DNA of 64,000 nucleotides from Volvox africanus (taxonomy: Eukaryota > Chlorophyta > Chlorophyceae > Chlamydomonadales > Volvocaceae). Numbering within the stretch: position 1 is the stretch's first letter; every line of letters begins with the position of its first letter. The position numbers were made by a program, and so were the translations under genes. The stretch covers positions 3,151,001 through 3,215,000 of the forward strand of contig BSDZ01000078.1 in NCBI GenBank assembly GCA_030268105.1, in the 5' to 3' direction. This document shows, one piece after another, positions 34,195 to 46,418 of the stretch. The notes below the pieces were generated by a model. The model had not been told where the DNA came from. It was given only the letters and a program-made list of their open reading frames with translations, and did no database searches.

Positions 34195-37100
34195 GAGATT
34201 GCGGGAAGTTTTGAGGTTGTGTTTCAACGAAATGTCTTTCCGGCTTGTAGGTTATTATGAAGGTGGGTTGCCTGTTAGGCGTGCGCTCAGGCCGAAGAGT
34301 ATTACAAGCACCAATTTAGCTATTGTGACCGGCTTTTATCTTCCCAGCTGGGCTCAGCAGTCTTGTCCATTGCGTGAGACTTCTGGAGACCATGGCCTGA
34401 CCGTATTTGGAGACAGGTTCTTTAGCCTATGACCTGGCGATGGAAGTTTCGGCGTTTATGTACGTGCATGTAATCGTATCGGTTTCGGAACGCGGCAGCC
34501 CTGACACGTCGAGCGCCAAGGCGGTCCTTCTTGCGCTTTGCCCCATACGATCTTGGCCTGAAGCTTGCCATGCAGAAGCTAGATAGTTGTGCCCAGTCAT
34601 GGATGTTCCATCCAGCGTGTAGGGCGCCGGGGCACACCCATCACTATGTATAGCCTATGGACTTTTCAGGATTGACATGGTTTCGGTTGATCTCTTGGGG
34701 ATTGCCCCCTCCTGATCTTGTTGCCTTTTTCCCTCATCATCTTTCCCCATTCAAACTGTGCCGGTGTGGCATCTGGTGGGCAAGGCGCAGTGCCGTACAG
34801 ATATTTTCCTAAATTTTCGGCGTCACTGCGAAGGTTTCGTGCTTGCTGGGAAACGATAAGGGGTTTTAGACGACGCGTTGATACACGGCTGCTGAACACC
34901 AGCGGCACGGACGCAGAAAGTGATGACGGTCTTCCCTTACCAACTTTTATTTCGTGAAGTCTTCTGCGTTGAAGGATGTTGGGATTGGCATCTGATGACA
35001 ATTCGGCACTATTGTCAATGCGGCGCCAGCTTAGTTCTTCCGACTGTGCTGACCATCGTGGCTGACCAATAGTTCAAACTGTATCATGTCCGGTCATTGT
35101 TGGGGCCTTTTGTAGCAGTCTTGGATTGCGATTTTGGGTGCAGTTACTACTCAACAGAAAGCCGTTGGGGAGTTTTGTAGAACTCCGGCTGCAGTTGGAT
35201 TCATACCGTTTCGGCTTTAATGGAAGGAATGGGATTTGATGTCCCTGTGTCCTGCCCTTGCCAACGTCATTTAGAGGTTAGTCTTGGGTTGCTTAGCATT
35301 TCCTTCTTTTGTCTTGCTGCACGTCAGTGTGCATGTTATCCTGGTTTGTCACCCTCGCCTTTTTTCCACCAGGCATGTTGGTTACCAAATCTGTACGAAA
35401 TTTAGGCCTAACCGCCGGTTTGTTATGGCCTTATCGGCCGTTGACGATGTGTGTCGGAAACCACCTACTAGCTCCTGGTGAGGTGAGGTGCTTTATCTCC
35501 CTGTTTCTGCCAGGCAGGATGTGTGTGCACATAGTTCACATCATTTGCGAATTGTGAGGAGAGACTGTCAGTGCAGTTCAGTGCGATAAGCGCCTGATCA
35601 GGCAACCCGCTTAAACCCCATGCAAGCCGTGGGAGTGCTACGAGGAGGTCACATGGTCCCATATGCCAGTCATCAGTTATGACATGTAGGATGTGGTCTT
35701 GCGTGATGGTGGTTGCGTGCAGCTCCTTGACGGAGGCGGGTCCATCCCGGCAAGGTTGCTGGGTTCCGTGCTAATTTTCGTGAAGAGTGTTTCGTTTATT
35801 AGCTTGAAAGGTGCTCTACCTCGAGCCGGCAGGTACCAGGGTCGACAGACTCTAAACGGTTTTGTGACACGGACTCATGGCTCAAATGGGCTTTGTCGCC
35901 CCTGCAGATGGCTCCTTAGGCCATGGAGAATAGCCTAGTTAGTCAATGGTTGGAAAATAGCCTCGGAAAATAATTTGATATCTTGGGAATCCGGGGAAAA
36001 GAGACTATGAGGCCAAACGCGCGCACCGCCTCAAGTACGGAGACGCCTTTGGCACAATTATGTGCTACTTGTAAAATAGACAACGGCAGGTAATCGCTTC
36101 TCGCAAAAGTCATGTCCTGGCTCTGCACACTGGCTCTACACACCTTCAGCAGCTCTCAACAAGAAAGTGTGAGAGGGGGCGTGACGCAATTTCATTGACT
36201 GGAAAAATAGGATAGCGTACAGAGCGGAGGCAACCAAGGCTGCTGAATCGTGTGGCGTTGTAACAGCCGCTTCCAAAGCAACACTGCACGCACCACGTTC
36301 ATCCGGCACTGCTCTGCATTTGGTTCGGCGGACATATCCCCAAGTACACACTTGTATCGGTTCCAGATAATGCAAAACGTGTACATGAAAGACTTTTGTA
36401 TGGCTTTACCGTATCCGCTCTTATTTAGTGTAAACACGCACGATGGCTGATGAAGCCATGTTCCAGGTACCGCAACATAGGGCAACCGGCGACTGGCCCC
36501 ATTCAAATCATCATATGGCAGCGCTTTACGAAAATAAAAAGATGTCTCGAAATCTCAGTGTACTCGCACTCCCTCCAGAGTCAGGGCAGAAACGGCCATT
36601 TACCCTACACCGGCCTCCTATATGCACCACACCGCCGTACCTGGCCTTACACGTCTAATTACAGATTGGAATTGCGTGCTAATACATGACTTGATATGGA
36701 CGCCACGACTACTGTTAAGTGATCTCTCGAAAAGTTAACGTCCAAAGTTAAAATGCGTAGACATACCGAAATACCTCAGGCGCGCCTTCGGAAACCGCGC
36801 GGCACGCTGGGGACGCTACCCAGGTCAGAGAAGCATTTCGGCATTTGGCAGCCCGCTACAGAAATCCAGATTGGCATTCCTCCTGCAGCTGCACAAACTC
36901 CACGAGGCGGGTCACATCGCAAGAGACAAGGCTAGCAAAAGCACAACTCCGGTATATGTTCTCCTTCAGTCGCTCAGCTGCTCTCAAGGTGTCGTATTTG
37001 CGGGAAGGAGCGAAAGAGGGAAAAGACGCAAAGGACGAAAAAGATCAAAATGTGGTAGAGCAATTCACGACCAACAACCCAAAGACAACAAAGAGAGAAA

Positions 37101-37981
37101 AGGCGAATTTACAGGCCGCCTTTACATGCTTAATACATAATCAGCTGCTCCTACCGCATCCGGGGGCCGGCCCAAAACAATTTCCTCCACTCCACCCGCA
37201 ATCGTACATTGGACGAAAGCGAAATGGCCTATAGCCACACCACGCGGACACACCGGGACGAGCCGTCTCCTCACTGCCAAACGCAAGGCTCCGCAGCAAC
37301 CTCGTAGCCATCAACAATCTCGGATGAAATTCAGCAGCAGCCCCGCACTCCGTGTCCTCATTTCCAGACACGTGTTCCCTAGCTCGGTGATTCGCAGGAT
37401 GCCGCCCTGTTGCACATTTAGCCAAATCTCTCGTCCAAGCTTGGTACCATGCCGGAAACGGAAAGACGTTTCATGATTAAGCGTTGCCGCTCTGTCCATC
37501 CGGTCGAGCACCACGCAACTGCAGCCAGCCAGCCTGCCGTATCAGATATGGCGCTCCTCACGCGCCTCTCCATTATCAGGACGGAACACACAATGCATCA
37601 TCAGCATACCAAGTGGATATGACCCAGCGGCTAAGAAGACCGCCTTCGGCACCGCCCATAGCGCCAATATGCCATGTAGGAGCCGATGCCCACACCATCC
37701 ACTTCTGCTCAACCCCAATGCGTCCCTTGTACATGCGTACCCCTCCTCGCTTTACAAGCCTTCTAACGATATGCTGTTCCCGAAAGATCAAAGTCAGACA
37801 CCTTCCCGGTGCCACCTGGTCCCGTACACATACACGCAGCCTCCACGATCCTCCTCCATGACCAACCCCCCATTGCTCGCACATTCCCCGTGCCCCTGCC
37901 TCTGTCATAAACGGGGCGCAAGGGGGGTTCACCGAGTCACTGCGCACTGTATCCATCATGCATGAAACAAATGGAAAAACT
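34195..37981. other. long gene-poor stretch, nothing firmly recognised
   Basis: Frames here include 34666-35001 (-), which is open for 111 codons (LGKYLYGTAPCPPDATPAQF) and could be a fragment of an unknown protein, and short minus-strand pieces near 36860-37520 (for example YDTLRAAERLKENIPE) that look somewhat protein-like. None has convincing exon borders. No reverse transcriptase, integrase or terminal repeat is visible. Confidence 0.4.
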
Positions 37982-40900
37982 CTACTTCGACCGGTGCTGA
38001 ATACAGCAGCAGCACCGGCCTAGATTTGTTTGCACACTTGGGTTGAGTTTTACACGCCTGTCAAAGCCATCTCGTTTGTCACCACCGACACGCACAGAGC
38101 CCAACGCGTGCCGACATGTCAACCCGCTGGGGCGATCAAGAGAAGTGACAAGGGCGGTAAGAACAGAAGCAGCTGATTGCCGAGAGGCAGACTGCGCGCA
38201 TTGTGGAACCGCAGCCGGAAGACACAATGATGCGCTGCCATCGGCTCCGGTCTCTGCAGCGTTAACAGTAGCTGCCGCTTTGCTCTATGCGCGAGACCTT
38301 GCAGGGCTAGTATTACCCCGTGCGCTTCGCGGCGGGGAGGCTCGACCTCGCCCCGGAGAGGCTGGCCGTGTGCTGTTGCCGCCAATGGTCGTACGCTCCA
38401 GGGGCCCGTCGTGTTCAGGCCTCCAGTGTGCAAGGTCCTGCAGAGCCCCGGGGTGCGATCGCGTATGCCAGGTGTAGTCGGGATGCGGCGAAGATACGAC
38501 ACAACGGCACAAAGTCGAATTGAGAGCCATTGAGTCAGCATCAACATATACGACACATTTATGATACGAACTAATGGTCTTCTTACCAAGTCTTTGAGGA
38601 AGCGCTGAAGCACCTTCGTGTGGTCAGGACGCGTGGGATCCTGGGGGCCAGAGGAGGAGGAAAAAAGTAAAGTAGGATCTTGTTGCACGTCACCTTCACC
38701 TTATCGTGACGAAATCTATCAAACTATGAATCCCAACAAATGTATGGGGTTACATACACCACGTTGGCAAAACTCCATTTTCCCTGATCCCCTGGTAATC
38801 GGGTGAGGCGATTCGCGGTTTCCATGAGCACCAATGTACTTTAACCTCCCTCCCGTGAGCAAACATAGACGTGTCCGTGGCCGGCGCCAGGTCAAACCTT
38901 CCCTATTTCCAACCCCGCAACAGCACACTCACTTCATAGTCCACTCCCAAGCCTCCCCGATAAGACAGTCCGCCGCCACTGACGCCGTTGTTGAGTCCAC
39001 GAACACGAGTGGAAGCGGAGGCGCGCACTGAGGTCTGGGCCCCCTGGCCGCCTGGGCCATCGGTACGGATGTCCTTGCCCCCCCAGGAGATGATTCGACG
39101 AACGAGCTTCTTGAAGGCCCCTTGGCCGTGCACCCGGTTCACCACAACTGGTTGATCACCGCCCTCGGGATCAAATGCGGCCAGGTCCACATTCTGTAAT
39201 GTCCCGGGGAATGGGGGCCCCGGGAACGAAAATGATTACGAGGAAGACGGTTAGGAACTGGATGAAGGGTAGTGCCGTTTGGGCGCAGAGGAAACGACGA
39301 GCGGGAGTGAGCTGGAGGCACGTGGCAGATCAGTGCGAAGGACAGCACCAACACACCTCTCCCAGGAAGAATAGGACCAGCGCTCGAGTAGGAAACAGTG
39401 TCAGCGATCTCCAGGAGACGCAAGCGATATACCCACCATCTGGCCTCTCCCTGTGGCTACCTCATCTCCTAGCCTTGCTTCAACTCCGAGCGCTGCTCTC
39501 AGGTCAGGCGTCCCCCCTCCGCCCAGCACACTACACCCCATACTCGCAACCCCATGTACCCAAGGACCTCTTTAGCAAATGCACAGCGCATGTGGGTTGC
39601 TGTCATTACGTGTTCGGTCCTAGCCTACCCCTTACATTCCGCCATAGTTACGCTGACCCTCCCCCATCCGGAGTTACTCCACCTGCATGAAGTTGAGCGC
39701 CGCCAGCCGCTGCGGATCCGCTTCCACGGCATCTCCCACAGACGGAGGCCCCTCCCGCCCGTACCCCAGCTGTGAAAGCGACGGGCCGCCGTCCACTGAC
39801 ATGGCGCCGCCGTTGCGGGACCCCCGGGACATCCGTGCCAGGACACCCGAAATGGACATACCGCCCCCCGCCGCTGCTGCGGGTGCGGCGCTCATGCTGT
39901 ACGTGCTGCGGGCACGTTGCAGGCCTCGTGCTAGACGGCTGGACACCTGTCATCAGGACCAGGGATTGGAAAGATACATAGCGTCAAATGGCGACTAAGT
40001 GAACGCGACTGTTGCAACTGGTGGCACGAGGAATCGAGAAGAAGATGGGCTGATAAAGAGAGCTCATTGGCATTGGCTCTGGAAACTAATATACTTTTAC
40101 TTTTTTCAGAGGTCCGTGCCCGTACCTGATCCTTCTTCAACCTACTGTACGACCGTACCAGCACCTTACCCTACCTCCCCCGCAATTTTTCGTACTTTTC
40201 TCTGTCTCCCGTGCAGCCGTACCCACATCTTCCTCAATCTACCGTACGACCGTACCAGCGGAAACCCATATCCTCATCCGTATTTCCGTTCAACGCGGCC
40301 CACCAGCCAGTACCAGTATTACTCCCATTAGCAAATCTCATCACCCCGAAAAGTCGTGACAGCCCGTCCATAGCCGGTTCTGAAACCAATTTACCTGGGA
40401 CATGCGGTCCTCGTCGTCCAGCGCCAGAACTTCATCCTCCTTCCGCCGCGCACGAGCCGCTTTCTTCAGCCATCTGCAGCCGCCAAGTTGGGAAGTTAGC
40501 ACGTGCATGGGTGTGGCAAGACCACACACACGGTCGTGGGAATACCATCCAAGTCCTTTGGAGAGTTCAGGTCCTAGGGGTAACAGTTTCCCCAAGCACA
40601 GCGAAGCTCAGCGCAAAATAGTTCCCCCAAATCCCTACGTCTATATAAACAGGGTATCATGGTTTCCCCGGTCTCCAGACAATCCCACCTCGAGAGTTTA
40701 AAATGCAAGTTCAGAGACGCCACCTCTGCCGGGGTACAAACCTCCGCGCTACCCTGTCGGTAGGGTTATACGGATGTCAGGGGGTGAATCTGTTACCTCA
40801 CATTACAGCTTATGCAGAAAACTCTCGTCACTGCTCGAAATGTGCGCTTGAAATTTCTCTTTAGTACACAACCTAGAATGGACTTAGGCTCCTCTGCGCA

Positions 40901-41759
40901 CCTGGATAAAGCAGGGCTTAACCGGGCAGGCCCCGTTCGTCACGAGCAGCTTGACGATCTCCGCGTGGCCCCGCTGCGCTGCCAAGAATAGCGCCGTGAT
41001 CTGGGTCAGCGGCGGATGTGGAATTACATTGTGATCAATGGTAAGGCCCTTAAAACAAAAGGTCGGGAATGGCGGGACATTGGCAACAACAACCCTGGCA
41101 GTGGTGTGGCGACGATAGGTGCCAAGCAGCGAAAGGGCTCCATGGTACGCCACGGGAGACTGGAACCTGACAAGGAGAGGTGCCGGCTGGATATGATTTG
41201 CTGGATGCTGAGCCAGAGGCTACAGGCCAGGCGCGCAGTCTGCAGGTCGGTACAGTGTCCGTCAGCCCAGTCGCCGCTTGCCCCGTCGAGAGATGCACAA
41301 ACGGCAAATCCGCGCGACGTGTAACGGCTGCGCTCCGCATTGTGAAAACCTGGTTAGGCTGAGTTCGTCTGAGGACGGCTACCTGATAGTATGTATCGCA
41401 GAACACTGCTCCGACGTAACGTCGCGAGGTGATGCTGCCCAACGCCAACGACTCACCCCGCACACCATACGACCATGCTGATTGCGCAGCGACACCGCTT
41501 CCTCTAAGTTGCATGCGCCAGTAATACATTGCAAGACGCCTTGTATATCGCCTGCATAGTGATGGACAAACGAATAAGTGGGTACCGACGGCCAGCTATG
41601 CCCGGAGGGGAAACTGTTGCAGTCTAACATGGGGCGCAGGAAATATATCTAAGTATGCGTCTTCAATTCTGACTGCTGCTCGGCCAAACGAAGCAAGCCG
41701 TGCTCCTGAACCCAGCACCTTTGCTCACCTTTATACGCGCACCAATGCAGGCGCGGTAG
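37982..41759 (-). CDS. ankyrin-repeat protein, family unknown (5' end not found)
   Basis: Minus-strand exons in order: 41729-41759, 41457-41551, 40902-41000, 40395-40473, 39683-39946, 38933-39193, 38587-38640, 38317-38437 and 37982-38253. The first three encode ankyrin repeats (LHWCAYKGDIQGVLQCI, LFLAAQRGHAEIVKLLVTNG). Then come a basic/acidic helix (WLKKAARARRKEDEVLALDD), an Ala/Gly/Ser-rich exon (SRLARGLQRARSTYSMSAAP), one with GAFKKLVRRIISWGGKD, the short exon DPTRPDHTKVLQRFLKDL, and a Ser/Arg-rich tail ending CCCCIQHRSK at 37982. Later junctions are all in phase; between 40902 and 40473 one more exon is needed because the phase changes. Upstream exons with the start codon lie beyond 41759. 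Ankyrin repeats mediate protein binding; the rest gives no functional clue. No DHHC or kinase domain was found. Confidence 0.72.
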
Positions 41760-42490
41760 CTTTGTATTATACCGATGTAACCCATGGTTATGATTCTCCA
41801 CATAAGGAGCGCTTAAGGGTGCGCGGAGCCCGGCAGAATGCCCGTTATCAACCAGCGGAGGTCCGATGTCCATGACCCAGGAACAATGTAACAATTACAA
41901 TCCTTGTTCGAGGTCAGGGAGCTCAAGAAGAGGCTTCGTGTCAAGAACAGCTCTGTTACTACGCACTGGCGACGTTTGTAAACCGGTCAGGTGAGGAGCC
42001 TTTTTCATTACATGGTAACATCTCAAACCGTCATACATGTTTCCTCATGGCCCCTAAACGGGACGGCAACAGTTTCGTGCAGTTCTCCAGGTGGTATGTA
42101 CGGCAAAATAAACATCGCATTTATATGCGAATTGCCCGGAGGCTTGGTTTTCTCGTGCATACGTAATTAGAGGCGTCGTAGCTGCTCAGCTGAGGCTCGT
42201 TAGTTTGGCGTTAAGTCGGCAGCTATGTTCACTCTAACGCGTTTGGCGCCGCGCCTGCCGTGCACGTCATCGAGTCGTCCAATAAATGGCATATGCGCTA
42301 GGTCAGATTCTGCATTGGTGCATTGAGGCTGTCGAAGAACTTAGAGGCGGCGTCCTTTTCCTGCCACTCTGGCCGCTTTTATAGCCTATAGGTTATATTT
42401 AGGGAATATCCACCTCTCTAGTGATCTCTCGTGTCGTTGACTAATCTGCACATCGACCCGACAATTTACTGTTGGATTTTGCCTTCGCAG
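41760..42490. other. region holding the unseen 5' ends of two divergent genes
   Basis: The ankyrin gene (minus) and the signal peptidase gene (plus) both lack a recognised first exon, and these must lie in or near this 730 bp. I found no convincing ATG exon for either. Confidence 0.4.
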
Positions 42491-45008
42491 GCTAGTTGCG
42501 TCGCGAAGTGTGTCCAACCCAGGAGCCCCTCTGCGGGGTACAGCAGTGCAATCGACATCCTCAGGTTCGAATTTGCTCTCTAAAGAGTCATATAATTCTT
42601 TTTAAGTCGCAAATTGCTTGGCTTTAAAGGATTGGGGTCTTCACTGCGCTCGGCAACTAAAGCTTTCACGCCTTCCTGACGCCACGCAGATGCAGAGGCG
42701 CGTGCTTCTGCAAAGGATGCAGCAACGCCGGCCGCCGTTGCTGAGCGCGGTAGCAATGGCCCAGACCCGTCAATAAGCGGTCGGACAGTAAGCAGCGGTG
42801 ATAGCGGGAACAGCAGCAGCAGCAGCAATGGCGCTTCCTCTTCCTCCTCCTCCTCCTCTGGATTTCCTAATTCAAATCCAGATTACGTCAACGCTTTCGG
42901 GCTACGCATCAGCAAAGACGACTTGTTGACCATTGCCCTGGCAGTGGCGATTTCGTACGGGATACGGACATTCGTGGCGGAGCCCCGGTTTATTCCGTCT
43001 CTATCTATGTACCCAACCTTTGATGTGGGCGATCGGCTCATCGCTGAAAAGGTCACTTATCGCTTTATTAGGTACGAAGTTCCATGTATGCCCTAATCCA
43101 CGGTTAGGACTCTGGACTTGTGCTATGACCTAGGTAGCGGGATGATGTGTTGAGCTTTTCCGCAACCCAGATGCCTTTGTTCTGACGTACCCATGTCTCA
43201 AGCGCGTTCCCATCATCGTCATAGTGCAGCTTTTGATGCACCCCTTGTCTACTGTGTCAATGGAAACACTGGTACTCGGGATTTTAGGAATGAAATGACA
43301 TGTTCATTCTTTCTCCAGTTGTGTAGGAGTTAACATTCTCGTTCTCCACAAGAGAGCCCCTGTCCCGGGTCCTTCATGGTAGCGCTGATCCGAAGCACGG
43401 CTTGATCTCAACTGACGAATCTCAGATTCTTCCTTCCCGGGGCATCTATCTTTGGCCGCTATTTGATGTCGTAGGGACCCGGTGCCAGGTGACGTGATTA
43501 TCTTTCACCCACCGAAGGAGATTTCCCCGGAGCCAACCATTTTTGGAGATGACAACGTGTACATAAAGCGCGTCGTCGCGGTGGAGGGAGACACCATTGA
43601 GGTGTGTACGGTGGAGTTCTAAAAGGGTGGAGACCTGACCTCTCTTGTCGAGCGTTGATGGAGCTCTGAGCTGGGAACTCGTTGAATGCTAAAAGCGAAC
43701 GCAAAAGTCGCACAGGCTCAGTAACACCGGAATTGACAAGGGGATGGGTAATACACGGGGCGGTTGTTACGTAACCAGCCACAGGCTACTGCTCACCTGA
43801 GTCATGGGGAGGGCTGTACGGGCGCTGGTATTGCTGCAATCGATATAGTATTGATGTAATTGCGAACGGAAAAAAGAATACGTAGAATCCTGCCCAACGG
43901 CCAAAGATGACTCGGCTTTCTTTCTTTCCTTTTCCCGAAGCTGAGGGGCACTGCCCCGGAGCGGAGTCACAGCCCGGTCTGAGGCCATTATAGTGGGGTT
44001 CCTCAAGACGTGGCAGCCTGGGGTCGTGCACGTATTCGCTCTCGCGACGTGGGGGCTGATTTGTAGGCTATCCAAATTGACGTGCTGCTTCATGCGGGCC
44101 AAAATTCCGCGTCCACGCACCGGTGTTTGGCTGACTAGAGGAAGCATTCTTAGGCACCTTAAAAATAGAATCCCGTTTAGTTAAACCCGACCCTGGGGTA
44201 TAAGCATTTAACTTGCGACTTGCACTATCAATATCCTTACCGGCCCTGCAGGTTCGCAACGGCCGTACATATGTCAATGATGTTTTGCGGAACGAGCCAT
44301 TCATCGCAGAGCAGCCCCTGTACGAGATGCCAAGGCTCGTCGTGCCGCCAGGAGACGTAAGTGACGCCGGAGCTTGGGTTGGCAGAGGGCTGGTGTGCCA
44401 CCATCTGCTGTCAACGTCTGCAGACAGCAACAGAATGACACAGCACCTGTTCGTTGCTTTTACCCCCCTAAGTCTCCTGCATAACGCGAACTACCGGTGT
44501 GTTCTTTAGGTAGCTTTCGTAAGTTCTGCCTTGTTGGAGAGGGGCTGCGTGATGCATCTGTGTATAACATCTGGAAGCCTCAGACCGGGAAGGAAGCGAC
44601 AGAAGCGCGCCAGCGGAAGAGTGTTAGCCAAAACGCCAGGCCGCAAGGGAAGCGCGGGCAGCTGCGTAGGCCGCCATAGTTATCTGCCAGTCCCCCACGA
44701 CCGGACACAATAGCACCCCCTGATGGGGTTCGGTACCCTTGCCTGCGAGTCGCCGGTGCCTTCATATGCGTCGCCGCAGCAGATCAAGAACCTCAACGCA
44801 AGGAGAAAAATCACTTTGTGCAATATCATGGACCTTGCAGGTGTTCGTTATGGGCGATAACCGTAACAACAGCTACGATTCACACCTCTGGGGCCCATTG
44901 CCTAAAGAGAACATTGTGGGTCGGGCGATTGTTAAGTACTGGCCGCCCTGGAAGGTGGGTGGCCTCCAAGACTACACGGAGATTGTGTCCGGAACAAGCC
45001 AGGGGTAG
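42491..45008 (+). CDS. PLSP1: plastid type I signal peptidase (thylakoidal processing peptidase)
   Basis: Exons 42491-42564, 42690-43071, 43475-43601, 44252-44356 and 44841-45008, all in phase; the first exon with the start codon is missing. The N-terminal part is Ser/Arg-rich, transit-peptide-like and carries a poly-Ser run (42808-42860). One membrane segment follows ([20 protein letters not shown]). The catalytic motifs are intact: [11 protein letters not shown] with the nucleophile Ser, [39 protein letters not shown] with the general-base Lys, and [20 protein letters not shown]. It cleaves lumen-targeting and envelope transit sequences in the thylakoid or inner envelope membrane. It ends IVSGTSQG. 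This is the plant/cyanobacterial subgroup, not the mitochondrial or ER type. Confidence 0.95.
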
Positions 45009-46418
45009 GCGAACACGGCCTTGCAACCATCGACAGACGTGTGCACGGCTTACATGCTGTCCTTGGTGAAATTTGCGTGCTGAGACCTCCATGCTCTTCG
45101 CCATGAGAGCGCTGTCCCCGGCTGGTTAGCATTTAGTAACTGTTTGGATGCGTGAAATCGGCTGTGTATGGGTGGCTGTCGTATATTTACTTGATGCAAT
45201 GATCTTGAGATGATTGCCATGGATTAACAGCGTGACGCGCTAGTGCCTGGCGTAGTTGGAAGAAGTCCTGGGACCAATGAAGGATTTACGTAACGGAGAG
45301 CTGGAGAGAATGTGAGTGGGGGAGAGAGGGCGCACCCCGGAGCGGCTGTACCCGGGGTTTAGCAGCGCTGTTGAGAACACGGGTTCGGCTCACGGAAATC
45401 GGCAGTTCTTGTGCATATCGAAATGGCGAACTGTTTGGAAATTGTCCAGATTAGAAAGGCTGATATTAATGACGTTTCATATTGACGCGGAGAGGTGCGC
45501 TTTGTTAGAGTGTAGGTTATATCGACGGTCCTTGGGTAGGGCAAAGACCAAGGAGCACATATGCTTTGCCAATCTGACAGCAGGGTGATGGGACCAGAAT
45601 GGGGCGCCATGCGGACATGTTGATGGCGCGCTCCGTGCAAGGTCTGCATCGGATGCACTTGCTGTTACATGGTAACGATGTTTGCGCACGTGCATTTGGA
45701 GTTCCTTGCCTAATTGGCTGGAAACGGCCCACCTTGGCCCCTTGGTTGCTTTTTGGCATGTAGATTTGGCCTGACATCAGGGCCCGAAGAATAGACGGGC
45801 TATTATGAATGCTGGCATGCTATTAAACCACGGAGGGGAGGGGATTTGCTCATGGCTTGCGATGTTAAAAAGAGGCCTTTACAGCTCAATATGCGTTGCG
45901 TGCGAATTCCGCGCGTGAGCCATAAGCCTGCCGCGAGGACTTTTATGCTCTCCTATTTAATGAGGCACGTATCGAGTTCCAAGTGGAGAAAATTTCACTG
46001 AATTTTAGGCGTCTTATTCACCCCCAAGCAGAGCAAGTTTGCCCGCCGTACTCCTTTCGAGATCCTCCCACACTAGGCTGGGCTCAAGGCCTCGACAGTG
46101 ATCTGTCGAATAGTCTAATCCATCGCATCCACAACATAGTAAAAAACTACTTGCACGAATCAGGAACATAATCTTGTTTGCAGCACACCACAAAGCCTAG
46201 TTGCCCGACTGCACCAAGATGAATTGAAGCGTACCGCTTCCGAGGGGACGAACCGTGAAAAACATACATGCGCTTGCGTACCCATGCATGGGAAGCCAAT
46301 TTACACCGGAGGCGCATCTAACCAAAGCCTAACAACGCAGCCCATTAGATGTATTATGTGTAGCTGCTTATGTCGCATTGTAAAGCAAGCAGCGGGACCG
46401 GAAGTCCACGGCTTACAA
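45009..46418. other. spacer between convergent genes, nothing recognised
   Basis: It lies between the 3' ends of the signal peptidase and nucleoporin genes. No frame has domain or splice support. Confidence 0.5.

Noticed and set aside
34195..42490. Possible retrotransposon in the gene-poor blocks
   Set aside because: No reverse transcriptase YxDD motif, integrase motif, or long terminal repeat pair could be found.
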